This document shows positions 9,291-19,724 of a DNA stretch of 33,530 bases, piece by piece (positions within the stretch are counted from its first letter, which is position 1; each line of letters opens with the position of its first letter). A program made the translations under genes and the position numbers. This DNA is from Butyriboletus loyo. Its lineage: Eukaryota > Basidiomycota > Agaricomycetes > Boletales > Boletaceae. The stretch is taken from NCBI GenBank assembly GCA_038093515.1, contig JBBPSI010000254.1:1-33530 (forward strand), read 5' to 3'. The notes below the pieces were generated by a model. The model was given only the letters and a program-made list of their open reading frames with translations. It ran no database searches and had not been told where the DNA came from.

Positions 9291-12200
9291 AAAGGAGGGA
9301 AGTTTCGACGTCTTCGCCTCCTCTTGTAATCGCCCCTGTAGTTTTATCGAATCCCAATGCGCAATCAATTCGAGTCCCAGTGTCATTATTCGCGCATAAA
9401 GGGGGACAAATCGTCGACACATTCGCCCTGGTGGACAGCGGCGCTAGCGGATGCTTCATAGATCGGGATCTAGTGAAGCAAAAGAAACTGCCGATGGAAC
9501 GGCTACCCAAACCACTAAGTGCCCAGAACGTGGACGGGTCAAACAACCAAGGAGGAGTCATACGACACAAGGTCACCCTCTCCATCAGAGTTGGAGAAAC
9601 CGAGGAGGAACGGAGCTTCCTAGTCCTCAATATAGGAAAAGAAAACATGATCCTAGGATTACCGTGGCTACGAGAAGCAAACCCGGTAATAGATTGGGCC
9701 ACTGGCCACATCGATCTCCCGGATCAAATCAAGAAGCCCCGACACGACTCCCCTCGGGCAATCGCTCAACGGTACCTGGTACGGTACCTTGACTTGGACC
9801 CAGACTCCAAGATCGCCAAGCTCTGGAAGAAGCGAGTGGACGCTTCAGCACGGGACGCCTACCCTATCAGAAAGGCAACTATCGCAACTGAGATTGCCGC
9901 CCAAGCCGTCAAGGAGAAAGCAGTTCTCCCAACCCCGTTCAAGTCCTTCGCGGACGTTTTTGACAAGAAAAACACTGAGGAACTACCCCCGTCCCGATCT
10001 TTCGATCACGCCATTGACCTCGACAAAGACTTTGTCCCAAAAGTCGCCAAGGTCTATCCCTTGAACCCGAAAGAGTCGGAAGCCTGCAAAGCTTTCGTCG
10101 AAGAACATCTCAAATCGGGGAAGATCACCCCCTCGAAGTCTCCTCAGGCTGCCCCCTTCTTCTTCGTATCAAAGAAGGACGGTTCTCTACGCCCCTGTCA
10201 GGACTATAGGTACCTGAACTCGCATACGGTCAAAAACGCCTACCCTCTCCCCCTCATCTCCGACCTCGTCGACCGTCTCAAAGGGTCCAAAATCTTCACA
10301 AAGATGGATATCCGCTGGGGATACAATAACGTCCTCATCAAGCCGAACGACCGCTGGAAGGCGGCCTTCATCACTCCCCAAGGGTTATTCGAACCCACCG
10401 TGATGTTCTTTGGCCTCTGTAACTCCCCAGCAACGTTCCAGGCTTTGATGGACCATATCTTCGGAGATCTCATGGCAGAAGGATGGTTGATCATTTACAT
10501 GGACGACCTTCTCATCCATTCTGCCACGCCTGCGGAACACGAGGCCCGCACGATCCGCGTTTTGGAGAGACTCAGGGAACACAAACTCTTCCTCAAACTC
10601 GAAAAGTGTTCGTTCGACGCCGAGGAAGTCGAATACCTCGGGATGATGGTCCGAGAGGGACAGGTCAAGATGGACCCGACCAAGTTGAAAGCCATTCGCG
10701 AATGGAACCCCCCGACCTCTGTAAAGGCTGTCAGGTCCTTCATAGGTTTTTGCAATTTCTATCGGAGATTTATCCAGGACTTCTCCCACATCGCAAAACC
10801 CCTCCACGACCTAACCAAGAAGAACTCCCCATGGGCATGGACCCCGGCCTGTGAACAGGCGTTCCAAGCAATCAAGCAGTCGTTCCTACGACAACCTGTC
10901 CTCTCCATGCCCGATGTCACCAAACCGTTCGCCGTCATGACAGACGCCTCACTTACTGCTACTGGAGCGGTGCTTATGCAAAAGGACGTTAACGGCGACC
11001 TCCACCCCTGTGCCTATCTCTCCAAGACGCTCTCGCCAGCCGAGCGCAATTATGATATCTATGATCGTGAACTCCTCGCGGTCATTCACGCATTGGAAGA
11101 GTGGCGACATTACCTGCGAGGTACTGGTCACCAGGTCGAGATTCTCACCGACCATAAGAATCTCACATACTTTCGCCAACCGAATAAGTTGTCTCGTCGA
11201 CAAGCACGTTGGCTCATGTTCTTGCAGGATTTCGACCTGCACTTTCATCACATCCCCGGAACTCAGATGGGCCCCGCAGACGCCCTGTCTCGCCGCGACG
11301 ACGTTGACACTTCCGCCGACAACCAGGAAGTGACTCTCCTCCCAGAAAACCTCTTTGCTCGAAAAATCGACGTCGCCCTCGCAGAGAAAATCGCTGCCTC
11401 CACCCCCAGCGACCCCATGATTAAGAGGTGCATGCAGGCTCTCTATGAGGATTCACCTCTTTTCCCCAAGATGAATGCTGGCGATTGGGACTTTGACGGG
11501 AAAGAATTGTACTTCCGCAAGAAGCGGTATATTCCCGAGGCCGCGCGTGTCGACCTCATCCGATCCTTGCACGAGAGTCCTGCTGGTGGTCACGGTGGTA
11601 TCTTCCGCACCCAGAACATGGTGCAACGAGATTATTGGTGGCCCGGTATGGCTAATTTAGTCCGCCGTTTCGTCTCAGGGTGTGCTGTATGTCAAGCGCA
11701 CAAGGTCAATACCCATCCCACCGTGCCCCCTCTCACTCCCTTAACCAGCGTGGCCTCTCGCCCCTTTGAACAAGTATCAGTTGACCTCATCACCGGCCTT
11801 CCTCCCTCGTTGGGATATGATTCAGTCATGGTCGTGGTAGACCATGGGCTTACGAAGGGGGTAATTTATTCCCCTTGCAACAAGGACATTGATGCGGCAG
11901 GAGTTGCCAAGTTGTTTTTCAAAACAGTTTTCCTTCGTTTTGGACTACACTCTCGCTGCATCTCTGATCGTGGCCCCCAATTCGCGTCCGCCTTCGCTAG
12001 AGAACTTGCAAGGCTCTTAGATTACGACCTCGCTCTCTCCTCCGCGTACCACCCACAGACCGATGGAGAGACGGAACGAGTCAATCAAGAGCTAGAAACG
12101 TACCTCCGGATCTTCTGCGATGGCCACCCGGAACGATGGGCCGAACTCCTCCCTATGGCCGAATTCTCCCATAATTCCATGACTCACTCGTCAACCAACA

Positions 12201-12832
12201 TGACGCCCTTCTCCCTGATGGTCGGCTATGAGCCGAGGTCTTACCCCCCAATTGGAAAGACTTTCCTCCCCGCCCTCGAGTCCAGACTCTCGGAGCTCAC
12301 GGGAGCCCGAACGGAGGCTCTAGAAGCCCACGAAAAAGCACGTCGGTTGATGAAGGAACGGATCTCATCTAAGTTCCGCCCATGGAAGACAGGCGATAAG
12401 GTTTGGCTCGAAGGACGCAACCTTCGACTCAGGTACCCGTCCAAGAAGCTCGCCCCAAGAAGGGAAGGACCGTTCGAGATCGCACAGGTTATATCCCCTG
12501 TGGCGTACAGACTCCGATTGCCACCGACATGGAAGATCCATGACGTCTTCCATGCGTCGCTCCTCACCCCTTATCGTGAAACCGCGGAACATGGTCCGAA
12601 TTTCACAAACCCTCCTCCGGAAGAAATAGACGGAGATGAAGAGTACGAGATCGATCGGATCTTGTCCCATCGCGGCTCGAAGGGACGCCGTCAGTTCCTT
12701 GTGTCCTGGAAAGGATATTCCGCAGCAGAGAACACCTGGGAACCAAACGGGAACCTGGTCCATGCGCAGGCCCTGCTCAAGGCTTATAAACTGCGCCACC
12801 CCAAGGACTTTCCCTCCCCATCTTCGCAGTAA
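9215..12832 (+). CDS. pol: Pol polyprotein of element 1 (PR-RT-RNaseH-IN-chromodomain)
   Basis: Open frame of 1205 codons in the -1 frame relative to gag, overlapping its last 76 nt. It is probably made as a Gag-Pol fusion by frameshifting near 9284 rather than from the ATG at 9215. Protease: VDSGASGCF at residue 73 and LGLPWL near 147. Reverse transcriptase: FFGLCNSPATFQ and YMDD at about 428-431. RNase H: TDAS at 576-579 and [10 protein letters not shown]. Integrase: HHCC zinc domain (His 786, Cys pair near 825) and D857, D918, E954, the D,D35E spacing. A GPY/F-type module (REGPFEIAQVISPVAYRL) and a chromodomain (about 1140-1195, with FLVSWKGYSAAENTWEP) close it. Chromodomains of this type direct integration to heterochromatin in related elements. 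No stop or frameshift is present. Confidence 0.96.
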   Translation: MLQRRRRKAARRSNQGGRRMAKGFLERREVSTSSPPLVIAPVVLSNPNAQSIRVPVSLFAHKGGQIVDTFALVDSGASGCFIDRDLVKQKKLPMERLPKPLSAQNVDGSNNQGGVIRHKVTLSIRVGETEEERSFLVLNIGKENMILGLPWLREANPVIDWATGHIDLPDQIKKPRHDSPRAIAQRYLVRYLDLDPDSKIAKLWKKRVDASARDAYPIRKATIATEIAAQAVKEKAVLPTPFKSFADVFDKKNTEELPPSRSFDHAIDLDKDFVPKVAKVYPLNPKESEACKAFVEEHLKSGKITPSKSPQAAPFFFVSKKDGSLRPCQDYRYLNSHTVKNAYPLPLISDLVDRLKGSKIFTKMDIRWGYNNVLIKPNDRWKAAFITPQGLFEPTVMFFGLCNSPATFQALMDHIFGDLMAEGWLIIYMDDLLIHSATPAEHEARTIRVLERLREHKLFLKLEKCSFDAEEVEYLGMMVREGQVKMDPTKLKAIREWNPPTSVKAVRSFIGFCNFYRRFIQDFSHIAKPLHDLTKKNSPWAWTPACEQAFQAIKQSFLRQPVLSMPDVTKPFAVMTDASLTATGAVLMQKDVNGDLHPCAYLSKTLSPAERNYDIYDRELLAVIHALEEWRHYLRGTGHQVEILTDHKNLTYFRQPNKLSRRQARWLMFLQDFDLHFHHIPGTQMGPADALSRRDDVDTSADNQEVTLLPENLFARKIDVALAEKIAASTPSDPMIKRCMQALYEDSPLFPKMNAGDWDFDGKELYFRKKRYIPEAARVDLIRSLHESPAGGHGGIFRTQNMVQRDYWWPGMANLVRRFVSGCAVCQAHKVNTHPTVPPLTPLTSVASRPFEQVSVDLITGLPPSLGYDSVMVVVDHGLTKGVIYSPCNKDIDAAGVAKLFFKTVFLRFGLHSRCISDRGPQFASAFARELARLLDYDLALSSAYHPQTDGETERVNQELETYLRIFCDGHPERWAELLPMAEFSHNSMTHSSTNMTPFSLMVGYEPRSYPPIGKTFLPALESRLSELTGARTEALEAHEKARRLMKERISSKFRPWKTGDKVWLEGRNLRLRYPSKKLAPRREGPFEIAQVISPVAYRLRLPPTWKIHDVFHASLLTPYRETAEHGPNFTNPPPEEIDGDEEYEIDRILSHRGSKGRRQFLVSWKGYSAAENTWEPNGNLVHAQALLKAYKLRHPKDFPSPSSQ
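9283..9322 (+). promoter_or_regulatory. Probable -1 frameshift site and hairpin at the gag-pol junction
   Basis: The gag frame ends GAT TTT TAG. A Phe tRNA on TTT (9285-9287) can re-pair one base back on TTT (9284-9286), after which TTA GAA opens the pol frame. Two nt after the stop, AGGAGG plus GAAG (9293-9302) can pair with CTTC and CCTCCT (9312-9322), a 10-bp stem with one bulged G and a 9-nt loop. GGATTTTTAGAA recurs at the same place in elements 2 and 3. Confidence 0.6.
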
Positions 12833-12841
12833 CACTCGAAA

Positions 12842-14113
12842 ATGTCCATTTCCCCAGTCGAAAACAACGCCTCCTCTGCTGCCAACAACGACAATGAGAA
12901 CCTTCCCCTTCCGCCGCAACCTCCCGTCCGCTCTTCGCGCCTCCCAGTATCCTCCCGCCGCGTACTGTACGCCGCCGTCCTAGAAAACCCTGTCGCCACC
13001 TACGCCTTGGAGCAACGTATGGACTTTACCGGAGACTATGTCCTCCGCACACTCGCTTCCCTCTACCGCTCCTACGCCCTCGCCCGCACCGTTCACACCC
13101 GTCTGTGCCCAGACAACCAACCACCCGTCTATGCCGCCGCCCTTGAGTCCTCCTTGATGGAGGCTAGGGGCTACACCCTCGATATCCTCCACGCCGAAGG
13201 ATTCGGTTATGTGGTTGATCAGCTCCTGCCAGGTATTCTGGCCCCAGTCCTTCGCCCTATTCTCATCGCGCTTGCTCCTAGGGAGCGGCAATTCTACCTT
13301 CACTCCGCCGACCGCATCGGCTACCTCCGTCCCATGGCTCGCGGCCCCAATCCAGTGCCTCGTCCTCCCCCGGCAAGATCTCCTTCGCCTGTACCTGTTC
13401 CAGCGCCATCCGTCCGAAACTCTCCTGCAACCACGTTGGTAGCAGACACGTCTCGCGAGACTACAGGAGAATCCTTAGAGTCCTTTCGGACCGATGTCGA
13501 CGAGCCCCAGGTCGCTCGTCGACACTCCCCCCTACCGCCTCGTACAGTGCGTCGCCAACCTCGCCAGGCGCTACTCCAGGCCGGAGCTATCCCCGGATCA
13601 GTCACTCTCACCGCCGCAGGACGAAGAATCGCCAATAGAGCAGTCCGTTCCGTCACCCCCCAACCGTCTACCCGACGAGGCACGCCTGCCATCCAGCTCA
13701 TCCCCCACGTCACCACCACCACCGCTACAGCTGGTAGCTCTAATGACTCTTCGTACGGACCCCCGCCCCCCTACCTCTCTGGTCGGGGCACTCGTAATTC
13801 CCCTATCATCGTCGACGATCGATCACCTGACCCCAGCACGAGCGCTGCTCGACCTCGCCTCGTCCGCCCGCAGCTCTGCTTTGAGTGCGGGACCGCCGGT
13901 CACTTTCGCCGGGAATGCCCCAACTACGCATGTCCCTTCTGTCATCGGATCGCCCCTGGTCATATACAGGAGTTTTGTCCAGAGCGCATCTGCGGCCTAT
14001 GTGGAGCCGTTGGCCACATCGTCGCCAACTGCACGTTCCGGGACGACGCGTGGGCAGACCTCCCTGCCGACGATCCTTACGACTACGACTTCAACGAGGG
14101 ATCGTCTCAATGA
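12842..14113 (+). CDS. ORF3 of element 1: triple zinc-knuckle protein in the env position
   Basis: 423 aa, starting 9 nt after the pol stop and in the same frame as pol, so reinitiation or stop readthrough could express it. Residues ~40-150 are helical and partly hydrophobic (LRTLASLYRSYALAR, GFGYVVDQLLPGILAPVLRP). Residues ~165-340 are proline-, serine- and arginine-rich and look disordered. Three zinc knuckles end it: CFECGTAGHFRREC (346-359), CPFCHRIAPGHIQEFC (364-379, CX2CX6HX4C) and CGLCGAVGHIVANC (384-397), then an acidic tail. No signal peptide or clear envelope-type membrane anchor, so it is not an Env protein. A homologous decayed ORF occupies the same place in element 2. Likely nucleic-acid binding; its role in the cycle is unknown. 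Confidence 0.85.
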   Translation: MSISPVENNASSAANNDNENLPLPPQPPVRSSRLPVSSRRVLYAAVLENPVATYALEQRMDFTGDYVLRTLASLYRSYALARTVHTRLCPDNQPPVYAAALESSLMEARGYTLDILHAEGFGYVVDQLLPGILAPVLRPILIALAPRERQFYLHSADRIGYLRPMARGPNPVPRPPPARSPSPVPVPAPSVRNSPATTLVADTSRETTGESLESFRTDVDEPQVARRHSPLPPRTVRRQPRQALLQAGAIPGSVTLTAAGRRIANRAVRSVTPQPSTRRGTPAIQLIPHVTTTTATAGSSNDSSYGPPPPYLSGRGTRNSPIIVDDRSPDPSTSAARPRLVRPQLCFECGTAGHFRRECPNYACPFCHRIAPGHIQEFCPERICGLCGAVGHIVANCTFRDDAWADLPADDPYDYDFNEGSSQ

Positions 14114-14151
14114 GGGGAGCTTTCAAGTAGTGGAGTCGGAGTCTCCACCAT

Positions 14152-14161
14152 GGGAAGGGGG
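14152..14161 (+). other. Polypurine tract of element 1
   Basis: GGGAAGGGGG three nt before the 3' LTR, the expected primer for plus-strand DNA synthesis. Element 2 has AAAGGGGGGG followed by the same TAA before its LTR. Confidence 0.85.
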
Positions 14162-14164
14162 TAA

Positions 14165-14590
14165 TGTTACGGTAGTGGTATACTTTTTCCATCCACTACC
14201 ACTTGGACTACTTCATTCGCCTAGCTTACAGCTAGTTCCCTTTGAACGGTACCAACCGTTCTAGCTTAGTCATCACTTCCCGCGCACGGACGCACTTTCC
14301 CTCACACTCCGGAATCTTCTGGAATGTTCCTTCCGTACTTGTACTTTCCTTCTCGCGTCTCGATTAGGAACACGGTCTGTGCGCAGACCCCAGTAGTATA
14401 AAGGCTCGGCCTTTCCACCATGTACTTTATCTAGTTCTACGCAGCTTCCTGCTAGCAATTAGTATCACTTCCAGACTCTTAGTGTGCGCACTAAGACATA
14501 GTCTGAGACCCAGCTCAGAAACGCTTAACGAGTCTCGAGGCCACTCCAGAGTGCCTCCTCGCTGTTCAATTGTTAGCGCCCAGCGTAACA
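14165..14590 (+). repeat. 3' LTR of element 1
   Basis: 426 bp, near-identical to 7469-7894. It also carries the TATA box and ATCTAGTTCT. Confidence 0.97.
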
Positions 14591-15484
14591 AAGACATGGT
14601 GAAGAAGAGATGAGGTGGATGGATGGAGGGATGGAGTGGTGTACAGGAGAAAGGAAGGAAAGCGCAGACAATCAGCGATCAGCAAGTTTTTGTTTGCGCA
14701 TGTGTTGCCACACCACTTACATCAGCATCACGTGACTGACTGAGGACAGTCAGAATCAAAGACCCCCATGGATGTGGAGAACGCATATCCTCTAGGTCGC
14801 AAATCACTCCTTTTCCTTGAAATTCAGCACTTACATGCAGCGCAAATAACCACTCTGCAACTATCTCTACTTCCATTCCTTTCCATATTGAGTTCCATCC
14901 TATTCCAATGTTTCTGTGCTCATCAAAGTTCTGTGTCAAGGTTCTGTGTGTCTGGAAAGTGTTCACAGGTAGGTTCCTTTTTATTTGATCTTGTACTTAT
15001 TATTTCCATTCAATTTCTATGGCAACTGCTATGATTATATACATTCTGTCAACAATTTGCTTGATGTTTGTACTTAGTTTTCACTTATCCTTAGTGTTTC
15101 AAGTCTTGGGAAATGCCCAGACTATAAAAAGGTTGTAACTATGATCTAAAATACCACTTTTCAACTCTCCTGCCTCTGTGTGCGATTGTCTAGTCACCCA
15201 CCACCATAGTTCCTCGATCTTCAAGCCATAGCCAACAGATTCCATCCATCCTCTTGCAATTCTGAGTCCTCTCCAGTCCGTTCCATAGTGGAGGAAGTTC
15301 GGAATATCAGGTTTTCTGTAAAGACATTAGTGGAAATGACCTTCCCTGGTGTTCCTCTCTTCATTGCCTCTCTACCTCTCTTTGGGGTCGATCATATCGC
15401 ACCCGTTTCTGTATTTCTTGCTTTTGATTGGATTGAGTTCTTCCTGTAGCAGGATTCTTCACTCTGAGTCCCGTCTTGCATCAT
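14591..15484. other. Spacer between elements 1 and 2
   Basis: No recognised gene. It contains a purine-rich GGATG-type run (14610-14640), a CACGTG palindrome at about 14727 and a TATA-like CTATAAAAAGG near 15122 that could mark an old promoter. A 38-codon hydrophobic ORF starts at 15336 but nothing supports it as a gene. It does not continue the gag fragment that precedes element 1. Confidence 0.4.
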
Positions 15485-15489
15485 TCACT

Positions 15490-16017
15490 GCCGCTTCACG
15501 ATCAGAACTAACTGAAGACATGGCCCTCATCAAGTTCTTCTCCAGAGGACTCAACGCTTCTCTCACCCGCCGAATTTACGGCATGGATACTCCCCCAACC
15601 ACGATGGCAGGATGGTACAAACAAGCCATCCATTTCAAAACACAATGGGACAAAGCCGACGCAGTTATCTCTTGATCCTCCCACAAAGAACCATTGCGCC
15701 CGATGCACTACAATCCACCTCGAAAGGAGAAAGAACACGACTACATGGATGTCAATTCCATCCGACTATCTAAAGAACAAGTCGAAGAACATCAACGAAA
15801 AGGAAAATGCTTCAATTGCCATGAAGCAGGACACCTATCTCAGAACTACCCAAAGAAGAAAGAAAAAGGACCTGAGAAGAAGGTGAGGAGAGCAGAGAAA
15901 GAGGCCCCCAGGCTGGTTGAAGTAGAAAGCAACAATGAAGAGGACGAAGAAATCCTGCAAATTGGCAAGATTTCCACTCTTAAAGACCTTCTCACCAACT
16001 GGGAAGAGGATTTTTAG
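15490..16017 (+). pseudogene. gag: Gag C-terminal half of element 2
   Basis: Frame with one TGA (15673) and no frameshift. Contains FFSRGLNASLTRRIYGMD, homologous to FIRGLDPRLAES of element 1, a YMDVNSIRLSKEQVEEH stretch, and the zinc knuckle CFNCHEAGHLSQNY, where the last Cys is Tyr. Element 3 keeps Cys there. The charged tail ends at GGATTTTTAG, as in element 1. Confidence 0.88.
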
Positions 16018-19000
16018 AACGGAGGCCTCAATCGACACGAGTCCCCTCCCATTCCATATCATGTGCCCCTGTAATACTAGCTGACTTAGAGAAATGCTCA
16101 ATAAAAGTCTCAGCTCAGTTAATCAATCCAAATAAAGCGCTAAAAATTGTTGAAACCTCCACCCTCATTGACTCTGGAGCAGATGTCTCATGCATTGACT
16201 GGGACTTCATCAAAAAACATCAACTACCTCGAGAATGACTCCCCACCCCCATTCCTGTATGAAATGTCAATCAAACAAGAAACAAAAATGGCGACATCTG
16301 ATTCACCACCTCCCTCTATGTCAAAATAGGAGATGTGGTACAGAAAACAAAATTCTATGTCATGCATTGTGGCAAAGAAAACACTTTCAATCAGGCTCCC
16401 CTGGTTGAAAGCAAGCAACCCCATCATTGACTGGAAAAAGCAGACCATTACCATCAATGAATCAAAAGACAAATCCCTAGACCTATATTTCTCACATACG
16501 TCGAAACAAGGGACCTATCTCTCAAAGAACTCAAAACCAGAAAAGAAGTTCAACATTCCTGGACATATCAACATCGACTATGTTCAACAAGAAAAGATCT
16601 TCGACTTCTGCAAGTACCAACTCCCCAAAGCATTCACAGAAAAGGCCAAACAACAATACTCTCTCAATCAAGTACTTAAGAAATGTGTTTGGTACTTTCC
16701 AAATACCCCTGAGGCAAAACAAATTCGTGCCTTCACCACCTCCACAAAAATAGCACAGGAAGCTGAACGAAACAAACTAAAGCCAACCCTTCTGAAAGAG
16801 TATGAAGAATTCAGTGAAATCTTCGCAAAAGAAGCCACATATCATGTACCCCCAGCCTGACCATATGACCATGTGATCCACCTCAATGAAACATTTGTCC
16901 CGAAAGTCTCAAAGATCTATCCATTGAACCTGGAAGAGAGAAAGGCAACAGAAGACTTTTTAGAAGAAAACCTGTGAACAGGAAAAATCCAACCCTCTAA
17001 ATCCCCACAAGAATCACCCTTCTTTTTCATCAAAAAGAAGGATGGAGGACTTCACCCCTGCCAAGATTACAGATATGTTAATGAACATACAATCAAAGAT
17101 GCATACCCCCTTCCCCTAATATCCAACCTCGTTGATAAACTTAAAGATGCCAAGGTCTTTACCAAGTTTGACGTTCGATGGGGATACAACAACGTACAAA
17201 TCAAGAATGGAGACCAATGGAAAGCCGCCTTCATCACACACAAAGGACTCTTTGAACCAACAGTAATGTTTTTTGGACTGTCCAACTCTCCTCCCACATT
17301 CCAAAGGTTTATGAATGACTCATTCAGGAACCTCATCGCAGAAGGATGGCTTGTCATTTACATGGATGACATCCTCATCTTCTCCCCTGACAAAGAAACC
17401 CATCGGGAAAGAACCTGACAAGTCCTCCAACAAATGAAGGAACTTGATCTATGTCTCAAACTAGAAAAATGCAATTTCACCACAAAGGAAGTTGAATACC
17501 TTGGAATGATCATTACACCAGGACAGGTAGCAATGGACCCAGTAAAGTTGAAAGGAATTTCGGAATGGCCAACACCCCAAAAGGTCAAAGATGTGTGATC
17601 CTTCCTTGGATTCACCAACTTCTATCAACAATTTATTCCCCATTATTCTGATATTGCCCGACTTCTCCTGGATTTGACAAAGATGACGCAAGCATGGGAA
17701 TGGCTCGAACGTCAACAAATTGCCTTCACCACCCTCAAGAATATATTCCTCTTGGAACCAGTCCTCACCATGCCTGACCTAGCCAGACCCTTCACAATAA
17801 CCACTGATGCTTCAAAACACGCCTCAGGAGGAGTCCTTTTGCAGACTGATGCCAATGGAGAATGGTACCCCTGTGCCTATCTTTCTCAAACCTTCTCCCC
17901 AGCTGAACGAAACTATGATATCTATGATTGAGAACTCCTTGCAGTAATCAGAGCCCTGAAAACATGGTGCCACTATCTCCAAGGATCTCAATACCCAGTA
18001 AATGTCTTTACCGATCACAAGAACCTTACATACTTCCAACAACTGCAGAAGCTGAATCGATGTCAAGCACAATGGCTTCTAGACCTTGTGGACTTTGATC
18101 TAAAGATGACCCATGTACCAGGAAAGGATCTCAGCCCCTGATGCGTTATCTTGACGACCCGACCTCATCCCTTCCACTGACACTGATAATGATGATGTCA
18201 CCCTCCTTTCCACCACCCTCTTTGCCAACCTCATCGACACTGAACTACGAGATCACATCTCTTCATCCTCCTCTTCTGACCCCCTTGTCCTCGATTCCCT
18301 CCAAGCAATGGAAGGAACAATTCCCCAGAAATTCAGATCTTGACTTTCTGATTGGAAATTTGACACCAGCATCCTTATGTATCAAGAGCGGGTCTACATC
18401 CCTGCAGACCTTCGCAAAACTGTGCTTGAACAACACCATGACCACCTGACAGCAGGCCATCCAGGATACCTGAAAACCCGTCAACTGGTCACTTCTGAAT
18501 GCTGGTGGCCTGGTCTTGCCACTTTCATCCGAAAATATGTTGAAGGATGCGCAACCTGTCAACAGAACAAAGCCAATACTCACCCAACGACCCCCCCCTT
18601 GACTCCAATCCCCTCCTCTGCCTTGCAGCCATTCCAACAGATCTCCTGCAATCTCATCACCGATCTCCCTCCGACAGCCAATGGCTTTGATACCCTATTG
18701 GTTGTGGTCGACCATGGGCTTACTAAGGGGGTAATTCTATGCCCTACCAAGAAAACCGTGGACTCCTCGGGAATTGCTTCTCTCTTTTTATTGAAAGTAT
18801 ATGCCAGATTTGGATTATATGACAAAATAATCTCTGACAGAGGTCCTCAGTTTGCCTCTGCTTTTGCAAAAGAACTCGGAAAGATCCTAGGGTACAACCT
18901 CTCCCTCTCAACAGCATACCACCCCCAGACGGATGGAGAAACAGAGAGGGTTAACCAGGAAGTTGAAATATACCTTCGCATCTTTTGCGGAAATAACCCA

Positions 19001-19699
19001 TCCACCTGGGCAGATAACATCACCCATGCCGAATTTACACACAATCACCGCCCCCATTCGGTCACAGGGAAATCTCTGTTCTTCTTAATGATGGGATATG
19101 AACCCCGTCCTTTTCCCACCATTATCTCTGAAACGAACCTTCCAGCTGTCGAAGAACGTTTGAAACAACTCACAGCAGCACAAAGTGAAGCACTAGCAGC
19201 CCATGCCCTTGCCCAACAGACGATGAAATCTCGAAACACATGCTCCTTCTCTCCCTTCTCAAAAGGTGATAAAGTTTGGCTAGAAGCAAGAAACCTTCAT
19301 TGACAAATTGAGAACCCAAAATTTGCCCCAAAGAGAGAAGGCCCATTCGTTATCATCAACACCCTATCCCCTATCACATACAAGCTCCGACTCCCCAAAA
19401 CATGGAAGATTCACGATGTATTCCATGCTTCCCTCTTATTGCCCTATCGTGAAAATGACATTCATGGCCCGAATTTCCCTAAACCACCCCCTGACCTTAT
19501 CGGTGGAGAAAAAGAGTTTGAAGTAGAAGCCATTTTACGACACAAAGGACCTCCCAATTGCCGCCAGTTCCTGATCAAATGGAAAGGATATCCCACTGCT
19601 GACAACTCATGGGGATCCGAAAAGAACCTCAACAATGCCAAACAGTTGTTGAAAGATTATATTAAGGACCACCTCCATGATTTCCCCCCTTCTCAGTGA
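16011..19699 (+). pseudogene. pol: Pol of element 2, broken
   Basis: Entered by the same -1 shift at TTTTTAG as in element 1. Protease LIDSGADVSCID, reverse transcriptase with an intact YMDD (about 17361), RNase H (TTDASKHASGG; LTYFQQ), integrase HHCC (AGHPGYLKTRQLV, GCATCQQNK) and core (SDRGPQFASAF, YHPQTDGETERVNQE), and chromodomain (FLIKWKGYPTADNSW) can all be followed. Eleven in-frame TGA codons sit at 16236, 16260, 16299, 16858, 16975, 17416, 17596, 17929, 18152, 18341 and 19301. Two frameshifts move the frame near 16390 and 18140. The first integrase aspartate reads Asn (SCNLITDLPP), a change that fits CGAT to CAAT. Confidence 0.93.
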
Positions 19700-19724
19700 A
19701 CCACCACCTGCTAAACAAACAAAT

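Larger units (their letters stand above)
7469..14590 (+). mobile_element. Element 1: intact Ty3-type chromovirus-like LTR retrotransposon with three ORFs
   Basis: A 7122-bp element in the order LTR, self-priming site, gag, pol (protease, reverse transcriptase, RNase H, integrase, chromodomain), ORF3, polypurine tract, LTR. The LTRs are both 426 bp, begin TGTTAC and end GTAACA, and differ at two positions only (C7508/T14204 and A7730/T14426), so insertion is recent. Domain order and the chromodomain place it among Tf1/sushi-like chromoviruses. No target duplication is present: GCCCT precedes it and AAGAC follows. All three ORFs are open, so it may be competent, or was until recently. Confidence 0.95.

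Noticed and set aside
12842..14113. ORF3 as an envelope gene
   Set aside because: It lies in the env position but has no signal peptide, no clear membrane anchor and no fusion-type features; zinc knuckles point to nucleic-acid binding.
14591..15484. Host gene at 15336 with a TATA-like box at 15122
   Set aside because: Only a 38-codon hydrophobic ORF, without splice support or homology that I can see.
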